This document shows, one piece after another, positions 58,241 to 64,000 of a DNA stretch of 64,000 nt. The translations under genes were made by a program, and so were the position numbers. The stretch comes from Apricaphanius iberus (Eukaryota; Chordata; Actinopteri; Cyprinodontiformes; Aphaniidae), in the NCBI GenBank assembly GCA_028564705.1, contig JAPXFQ010000483.1, positions 1,302,001 to 1,366,000 on the forward strand. Direction: 5' to 3'. Each line of letters opens with the position of its first letter. Position 1 is the stretch's first letter. The notes below the pieces were generated by a model that made no database searches, had not been told where the DNA came from, and worked only from the letters and a program-made list of their open reading frames with translations.

Positions 58241-59933
58241 TTAAATGAAACATGGGCCTGTCCATGTGCTTCTTGAAAAAAGTACAGGCTTCAAACTAGC
58301 TGGCAAAACCAATCTGCCAACAGGACCTCTCCAATAGTCATTTGAGAACACAGCACCTCTTTCCTTCCATACCGATTTTTCCTGTGGGGCTGTATTCTGT
58401 TGTGCTAGTTTCACTTCCTCTGCAAAGCTGTCTGACATTTCCTGTGCAGCTGTTACAACTAACTGTGTGTTTGTCTGTGGCTGGTAACCTGCAGCAGTTT
58501 TTGCAGCCAGATCTGAAGCTTCATTACCTCTAGCCTGAGCTGTGTTTGACTTGCTGTGACCCTTGCACTTCAAAATAGCTAATTTCTAAGAGTTCCATGA
58601 AGTCTGAGTGATGCTGAAAAGGTTTACCTGTGGTGGTAACAAATCCTGCCCTTTTCCACTGTGGTAGCTCATAGTGAATAATCGAGAACCCGTAATTGGA
58701 GTCTGTATAAGCAGAAATATCTTTACCTTTACCCCATTTACATGCTTCAATCAGGGCCCTGATCTCAGCTCACTGTGCACTCTATTTGCCATGCAATTTT
58801 CCTGACACCACTGTCTGTTCTGTATTGTTATCCTGTAACACCGCAGCAAATCCTGATTGTAAATTCCCTTTGCTGTCCCTAAAACAACAACCGTCTGTGT
58901 ATAGGGTCAGTCCTGTGGGCAGAGGTTCAGTTAAAAGGTCAGGTCTTATTTTTGGGGCCATAAACTTTAGTGCAACACAGTCATGAGGTTCCCTAGTAGT
59001 TGTGAACTGATCTGCCATGTTAATGCCGTCATGGATGAAAGTCACGTTAGGTGCCTCTAATATTTTACTCATACGTTGCTGGCGCAGGGTGGAAAAAGTA
59101 AATTTCTCAGAGTTAATCATTGCCATCACTCCATGAGATGTGAGAATGTCAAGGGGGTGTTCCCTGACAATGTGTGCTGTTTTCCCAACTAAGTGCACGA
59201 TGCCTGCAGCATGTCTAGTGCATGGTGGTTGTCTTCTCTCTATAGCTTGTAGCTTAACACTAAGATACATAAGAATGTGTCTTTGGCCCTCCTTCTTCTG
59301 AAAAAGAATCCCATTAACCACTCCATCTGTTTCTGATGTATCTAGAAAAAAAGGTACAGGTGTAGTCAGGTGTAACTAAGTCTGCTGCCTGAGCTAGTAG
59401 TTGTTCTAGCTGAGTGAAAGCCTCTTCTGCTGCTGAGTTCCATTGTAATTGTTCCCGTAAATTCTTCATGCCATGTTCATTTACCAAAGCTCTCAATGGT
59501 TTTGCGAGGTTAGTGTAACCTGGAATGTAATGTGTGGAGAATTTGGTAAGTCCAAGAAATGGCAGTATTGAGTTTACAGTAAGAGGTTTTGGATATGTCA
59601 ATATGGAGTTTTTGTGGGCCTCTGTTAAACCTGAGCCCTGTGTGTTCCCTTTTTTCCCCAAAAACTGGACTTCCTGTCTGACTTGTTGAAATTTGTCACG
59701 TGAGACTTTATAACCCTCTTTTCCTAGATGAGAGAGTACTGCCAATGTGGCTTCAATGCATATTTCAGCAGTGGGCGTGGCTAAAATCTGGTCTGTTTTT
59801 TCTCTACCGTGGGTTCTAGACAGCTGGAGGTGTTCTAACAGAGTCTGATCTGTTACCTGCATGTCTATTTTATACATCTGAGTAGAAGGAAAGAAAGAGA
59901 CAGAAGGTATCTGGGTGGGAATCCAATCTGTAA
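58241..59933 (-). pseudogene. pol: ERV RT remnant and RNase H, RT catalytic core missing
   Basis: From 59930 leftward the frame gives the pre-RT linker (DWIPTQIPSVSFF, then HGREKTD) and at once the sequence that normally follows the RT active site (ATPTAEICIEATLAVLSHLG, GYKVSRDKF, VQFLGKK). The fingers, palm and YxDD box, normally about 200 residues, are absent. Next come the connection region ILPFLGLTKFSTHYIPGYTN and TPDYT, a one-base shift at an A run at about 59344, then KLQAIERRQPPCTRHA and the RNase H start LTLYTDGCCFRDSKG near 58900. After a stop near 58783 the RNase H is split again, ending with RGNEASDLAAKTAAG near 58520. Confidence 0.87.
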
Positions 59934-60538
59934 GGGCGCTTTCACATGGTACGGGAGTCCGTACTCGGGTACGGTATTTGGTCAAAATCCACTTATTTCG
60001 TACCATGTGAACACAGACTGTACCGTGCCAGAATACGGCCAGAGAGACCTGCCTTGGAGGTAGTATCCGAGTCCAGGTACGAGCGGCCACGTATCATGTG
60101 AACACAACCCGTACTCTGGCCGTACTCAAGACAATAGACGCGCTCCATGCGGAAATGACGACACCGCCGGCCGAAATTACAGAATCACCTCGCGACCATA
60201 CAAATACCAAAACAACGCGATTCAAGCATCCCACAGCAACACAGCAGGTTACAAAAGGGCAGGTTTACTACAACACTCACCCTGTAGATGGCTTCAGGTA
60301 TCAGCTAACCAGTAGACCAGTTTGTTTACATTCTAGGCTGTCACTCGTTTTATGACGTCGGTACTTCTCACTCCCTTGTTTGTTGGAGAACTAAGACTTA
60401 TTTGTATACCGCCACCTGCTGTTTATCTGTAGTAAAAGACTGAATCCCAATACGGGCAGAGATCCGTGCCATGTGAACAGAAAAAATTAGCATTTTCTCT
60501 GGCCGTTTTCTGGTACGGCCACACAAGTGAAAACGGCC
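59934..60538. mobile_element. PIF/Harbinger-like MITE in ERV pol
   Basis: It is flanked by TAA at 59931-59933 and 60539-60541, a 3 bp duplication as made by PIF/Harbinger transposases. The ends GGGCGCTTTCAC and GTGAAAACGGCC are inverted repeats with 10 of 12 matches, and subterminal GTACGG/CCGTAC motifs recur (GGTACGGGAGTCC, CCGTACTCGGGTACGG, GTACCATGTGAACAC). If the insert and one TAA are left out, the ERV reading frame is continuous across the junction, so its edges are exact. Non-coding. Confidence 0.85.
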
Positions 60539-60541
60539 TAA

Positions 60542-60807
60542 GTGTGACCCCCCTCATTACCATTACCTCCAGATCCTTGGCTTGATGTTTAGGGTGGAGT
60601 AAAAGTGACACATGTGGGAGAGCTTCAGTCTCCATCATGTACCATTTCAGTTGATCAGATGTAAGATTAGCAAACAGTGCTACTCCCTCTTTCCCAACAA
60701 AGCATGGACCGGAAGCCACAGACCAAGTGTGGCCCTCAAGCTGTTTCTTAAATTGTTCCTGATACATAGCAGGATCGCCCCTTTCATACAGGAGAGTAAC
60801 ATGTAAA
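60542..60807 (-). pseudogene. pol: ERV pol segment between protease and RT
   Basis: The minus frame shows HVTLLYERGDPAMYQEQFKK, then GPCFVGKEGVALFANLTSDQ, LKWYMMETEALPHVSLLLHP and HQAKDLEVMVMRGV. This stretch precedes the RT in a group of fish class I ERVs; its function is not known to me. It is open without stops. At its left edge is the Harbinger-like insert, at its right the piggyBac piece. Confidence 0.75.
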
Positions 60808-61274
60808 GGGTCAGACAATTTGATTAGCCTGTTAGTTATTTTTGGGATGGATCTGTAAAATTCTGTGGCCAATATTTTCTTTCTGTTGATTTTATATAGT
60901 GAATAGAGTAACGGAGCAACAGAAGAAAGGACATAAACAGGTATATCCACCCATTCTTGAAAAAAAGCCATTAAAATGAAACATATAGATGTAGAAAATA
61001 CATATGTAGAAAAATCTAAATAAAAAAATTAAATTATTGTTGAAATAACAGTTTTAAACAATGTAAAAAAGCAAAAAATGGTAAAAGTCATGACGACATA
61101 ATAGGCAAATTAGATGTATGATTTTGCTTGTGTCACAAACCTTGGATCATACTGAAGATTTTTCTAATTGACAGTGTACCTTTATCTATAACCATATTAA
61201 AGCTACAACATTTTGAACTAGTGATATCAAAATTGAATATTTTGTAGAAAAAACCCCGGCGCCTAGAGTGTTAA
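60808..61274 (+). mobile_element. piggyBac-type fragment B (right end only)
   Basis: It ends at TTAA (61271-61274) with the inverted repeat GGCGCCTAGAGTGTTAA and is about 80 percent alike, by eye, to the right 490 bp of element A (2630-3122). No left end exists: at 60808 the ERV sequence resumes. The ERV protease is interrupted exactly at the TTAA. Confidence 0.82.
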
Positions 61275-61575
61275 GAAGTACATCCCTGCCAAGAAAATTC
61301 AATGGAGTGGTGGGTGCTATCACAAAAGGATGGTTCACTCTTTGGTTTCATACTGACACAGACATAGGTCGAGTTACCAGGAGAATCATAGGAGCCCCAG
61401 AAATTCCCATTACTGACACTTTTTCTCCAGACACGACTGTTTGTGGTAATGATTTGTCGAAGGTGCTGAAAGTAGCCCCAGTATCCACCAGAAAAGGCAA
61501 GGAATGTCCAGAAATGTTCATTGTGAGCATGAGATCACCCCTTGTCCCGCCCACTGGGAAAATCTGTGGGCATTG
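61275..61575 (-). pseudogene. pol: ERV protease
   Basis: The minus frame has GHSLPFLVDTGATFSTFDKS near 61490-61530, with the retroviral active site DTGAT intact, then SGEKVSVMGISGAPMILLVT (flap region), a stop near 61349, and the domain end PLNFLGRD at about 61290, immediately before the piggyBac piece. It lies in the same frame as gag, after one TGA. The protease matures gag and pol in the virion. Confidence 0.88.
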
Positions 61576-62310
61576 TCAGTAGTGTTGTCCTCCCCTCCCC
61601 CTGCCGTACGAGGGGGGAGCCATATGTTGATTTGGGGCCGTGTGGTGAGGAGGCTGACATTGTGGTTGGTTCCCAATCGGTGGGTGGGGACACTCTCTGA
61701 CCCAATGATCAGTGGAGCCACACCTATGACAACCGTTAGTGCTTGGCTGCTTTTCCCCCGCACCTCTGAACCCACAGGCCCCTCCCCTCCCACGTGCTGT
61801 CCAGGGGCGTTGCCACTGCTGCCCATAGGGGGCAAGGGGTGACTGGTTAGGGGCGGCTCCAGCATGCATTATGGGAAATGAAGGGGGAGGAGCCTCTAGG
61901 GCTGCAGCTGGGGCAATTTCTGCCATTTGCTTCCCCTTTTTAGAAACAGGTTTTTGTTCGCCTAGTATATCTGGATTATCTTTTAATTTCTGTTGTACAG
62001 ATTCCGGCACCCCTGCTAACACTGCTTCCCTGAACCGATTTCTGTTTGTTCCCTGCTGATCAGGATATTCCCCTGTTTGTCCAACCCAGGTGTCCTTGCT
62101 TTGTGATAAATAATCAATGGGTGAAACCCTTTAAAATCTGTAGCTGTCATTACCAATCCCATTATTCCCCTTAAGTCTCCCAGGGCCAATGTTTGATTAG
62201 CTGTGAGCTGATATAGCTTATTTAACCACAAATTAGCACTTTCTGATAAAGATGGGAGAGATTGGATTAATCCTCTGAGATCTGCTCATTTAAGGCATTT
62301 GTACAGTTCT
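61576..62310 (-). pseudogene. gag: ERV gag, capsid end and nucleocapsid
   Basis: The piece 62231-62020 (LYQLTANQTLALGDLRGIMG) belongs to the capsid end; a frame shift at about 62020 leads to the 148-codon piece ending at the TGA 61576-61578. The latter contains LAGVPESVQQKLKDNPDI, a Pro/Ala-rich linker and a CCHC zinc finger (CHRCGSTDHWVREC) near 61720-61760, followed by an arginine/glycine-rich tail. Gag assembles particles and the finger binds genomic RNA. A run of 15 C at 62311-62325 lies next to the damaged upstream part. Confidence 0.87.
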
Positions 62311-62404
62311 CCCCCCCCCCCCCCCGGTGCTTGTACTAAGGGAGCTTGGAGTACCATCTCAGATTGACTGTGATCTTGTCTGTGTTGGGATCGAGTTATC
62401 CTCC
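62311..62404. other. Poly-C and ERV gag remains before piggyBac C
   Basis: Fifteen C residues at 62311-62325, then about 80 bases of probable gag sequence without a clear frame. Confidence 0.5.
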
Positions 62405-63737
62405 TAACCCTCTAGGCGCCACTGTCGAGTTTTCTCGACAAGATGCGGCACTGAATAAAACGGCCGATTGTGTCAAATAGGGTGTTATATTTCATTCAAA
62501 CCCAACTCCACTGGTCGGTAGACATGTCATATGTCATCACTGAGTCAAAAGAAAGTAATCCTATACAAAATTTTCGTGCTTGAGCGCATTGAATCAATTC
62601 CTGCATGACGGATTTGGTGTGCATCTGACCTATTTTCAGTCAGAGCGTTAGTGTAAACATCAGCGAGTATTTACATTATATTATTGTGTAGTGGCATCAG
62701 CGAAATTAACCCGCAAGTTTACCCGCAATGAAGTGTTGGATTTTCTATTTGCTGACCCTGATTCTGAAGGGGAATATCTGCCTTCAGAACATGACGGTGA
62801 TTCATTTAGTGATCGCGCTTCAGATGCGCTCCAGCTTGCAGCTGGACAGAGGGAGAGTTTAGCCCAAGCACAAACTCCTTTGCCCGATGTAGATGGTGGG
62901 GACAATGTTTCACGGGGTCAGGGTGTTCATCTGAAAGTCAGCAAGCTTGTTAGTGGTGTGGGAAACGAGGCGGGAAATTTACGCGGGGGTCCAGTCTTTT
63001 TACCGCGCTGGCCAGCTTGCTTCTTTGTCTTCTGACTGTGTGCCTCCCCGCAATCGTGGTGACAGAAACGGGGTGGAGCAGCTGTCTAAGGTCGGAGATG
63101 TCAGACGGGGTCGTATTGTTTTTAGGACAGTTAGGGGAGGCAGAGGCACATCTGTGCGAGGCAGATCTCGCCGTGCTACTCGCAGCAGGAGCAGAGGTTG
63201 TGGGAGCAGAGGTGGTGTTGCGCTGGGGCGGAGCAGGGGGCCCATGCACAGTACATGTATATATATATCATATGAATAATATATATTGTATGTAGTAAAT
63301 GAAAAATCGCTACAGCAAAAGGCTAGCCTACCACTACCTGCATTCGGTTTGTTTCTGCCATTTACTAGTAATGATATACACAGTTTGTTTACTACTTACT
63401 ATTTACCTGAGCATTCAGTATTGTGCAATATAGTATACAGAAGGTGAGGGACCTTTTGGGGAGAAAGAAATGCTGCATTTTATAATCCAAATATGTGACT
63501 TTTCATGAAAATTCTATAATCCAAGATGGCTACCACACCATATGATGTCATATGACGTCATAATATGCAAATTAGATGGGGGAATTTAATCCCCACATAA
63601 ACTTTGGCTCATCCCTAATATTTTTCTAATTTACAGAAAGTCTTTATCTCTTATCACTTTTAAGGTATAGCCTTTTGAAATTAAGATATAATAATCAAAC
63701 ATTTCGGGGGGGAAAACTCTGGCGGCTATAGGGTTAA
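62405..63737 (+). mobile_element. piggyBac-type element C with transposase N-terminus
   Basis: The left end is CTAACCCTCTAGGCGCC at 62405 (TTAA worn to CTAA), the right end GGCGGCTATAGGGTTAA ending in TTAA at 63737. A subterminal hairpin GTCGAGTTTTCTCGAC lies at 62425-62440, at the same distance from the end as the palindrome of element A. The last about 150 bp resemble elements A and B. Internally there is a remnant of a transposase gene. ERV gag is found on both sides. Confidence 0.85.
62691..63280 (+). pseudogene. piggyBac transposase, N-terminal part only
   Basis: The frame starts MASAKLTRKFTRNEVLDFLF at 62691 and continues DPDSEGEYLPSEHDGDSF, the acidic N-terminus common in piggyBac/PGBD transposases of vertebrates. 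A frame change at about 62960 leads into a 3' part rich in Arg, Gly and Ser (RGGRGTSVRGRSRR near 63145-63180). The catalytic DDE domain of roughly 400 residues and the Cys-rich C-terminus are missing. The element therefore depends on a relative elsewhere. TATA-like signals at 62660-62680 may be its promoter. Confidence 0.65.
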
Positions 63738-63851
63738 GTCCAGGATCAGAAGGCTCCTCTGCGTCTGTATATAATTTTTACCCTACTTCCTCATCATGCT
63801 GTTTCTTTTTTTGTAGAACCTCTTGTACCCTCCTGTTCACTAATTCCTCCA
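63738..63851 (-). pseudogene. gag: ERV gag, upstream scrap
   Basis: The minus strand reads LVNRRVQEVLQKKKQHDEEV followed by a stop and DAEEPSDPGL, a charged gag-like stretch up to the piggyBac edge. It is cut at 63852 by a LINE tail. Confidence 0.55.
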
Positions 63852-64000
63852 GAATCAGAATCAGAATCAGCTTTAATGGCCAAGTATGACACATACAAGT
63901 ATGACGCATACAAGGAATTTACAGATACAGTACAACCTCTCCAAGATCATTACAAACAACAATAACAAACAGATCCTGGTCACTGTTGGGCATGCAGCCA
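63852..64000 (-). mobile_element. Rex1/CR1-like LINE 3' end, continues outside window
   Basis: Three AGAATC units lead into AGCTTTAATGGCCAAGTATG and ACACATACAAG, the same 3' end as the LINE at 12464. A short duplication of GTATGACACATACAA is seen at 63884-63912. Orientation implies the body lies to the right, outside the window. Confidence 0.8.

Larger units (their letters stand above)
54512..63851 (-). mobile_element. Class I endogenous retrovirus (gamma/epsilon-like), nested insertions
   Basis: The minus-strand order is gag (CCHC zinc finger), a single in-frame TGA, protease, pre-RT region, RT remnant, RNase H, integrase, env. The env has a furin-like site and a CX6CC motif in the transmembrane subunit, and gag and protease share a frame across one stop codon. 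Both are typical of gamma/epsilon-type viruses. Foreign pieces interrupt it: piggyBac C in gag (62405-63737), piggyBac piece B after protease (60808-61274) and a Harbinger-like element in pol (59934-60538). The RT catalytic core is missing. The 5' LTR is not present; at 63852 another LINE tail begins. An old, non-replicating copy. Confidence 0.88.

Overview
This is a 64 kb stretch of nuclear DNA from a fish, almost certainly a teleost. The evidence is its transposon population: Rex3/RTE LINEs with (GGAT)n tails, L2/Maui-like and Rex1/CR1-like LINEs, a teleost L1, BEL/Pao and Ty3/Gypsy chromovirus LTR elements, two kinds of Tc1, piggyBac, hAT and Harbinger-like DNA elements, tRNA-derived SINEs and a class I endogenous retrovirus (ERV). 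The species cannot be told. I found no convincing single-copy host gene. Nearly every protein-like stretch is the remains of a mobile element, so the window reads as intergenic, nested transposon fill.

Layout, left to right. 1-5.4 kb: a BEL/Pao element (+) whose RT/RNase H and integrase halves are separated by a piggyBac insertion and a decayed Tc1. 6.4-8.0 kb: a split L2 LINE (+). 8.0-11.1 kb: a compound, codon-phased minisatellite that looks like an old minus-strand reading frame, cut in two by an L2 LINE (-); that L2 itself carries a fragment of 28S rRNA. 11.5-15.3 kb: a second L2 (-) interrupted by a Rex1/CR1-like LINE with a single nonsense codon in its visible frame. 16.2-17.9 kb: Rex3 (-). 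22.7-24.3 kb: an almost complete Tc1 element with long inverted repeats, abutting the gag-protease part of a second Pao element (-). 27.1-27.6 kb: a palindromic MITE. 28.4-31.1 kb: a long Rex3 (+). 32.6-35.1 kb: two MITEs and a Myb/SANT-like exon remnant. 37.3-41.8 kb: a chromovirus (-) with a damaged protease and integrase. 42-43.9 kb: L2 (+) split by a hAT element. 45-49.5 kb: SINEs and short DNA-element pieces. 49.7-53.8 kb: an L1 (-) with a perfect 14 bp target duplication. 54-63.9 kb: an ERV (-) in the order gag-pro-pol-env, hit by two piggyBac-type pieces and one Harbinger-like element. The window ends in another Rex1/CR1-like LINE tail.

The elements do not cooperate as a pathway. Their nesting gives a relative chronology: the ERV predates the piggyBac and Harbinger pieces, the Pao predates its piggyBac, and one L2 predates the Rex1-like LINE. 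The observations most worth a second look are the 28S rRNA fragment carried inside an L2 copy, the subterminal palindromes of two piggyBac left ends that differ in sequence but keep their base pairing, the four-part codon-phased repeat, the ERV whose reverse-transcriptase core is missing while its integrase is nearly open, and a perfect 14 bp hairpin between the ERV integrase and env remains. All family calls come from recognising protein and repeat motifs by eye. Element edges are approximate unless a target duplication is stated.
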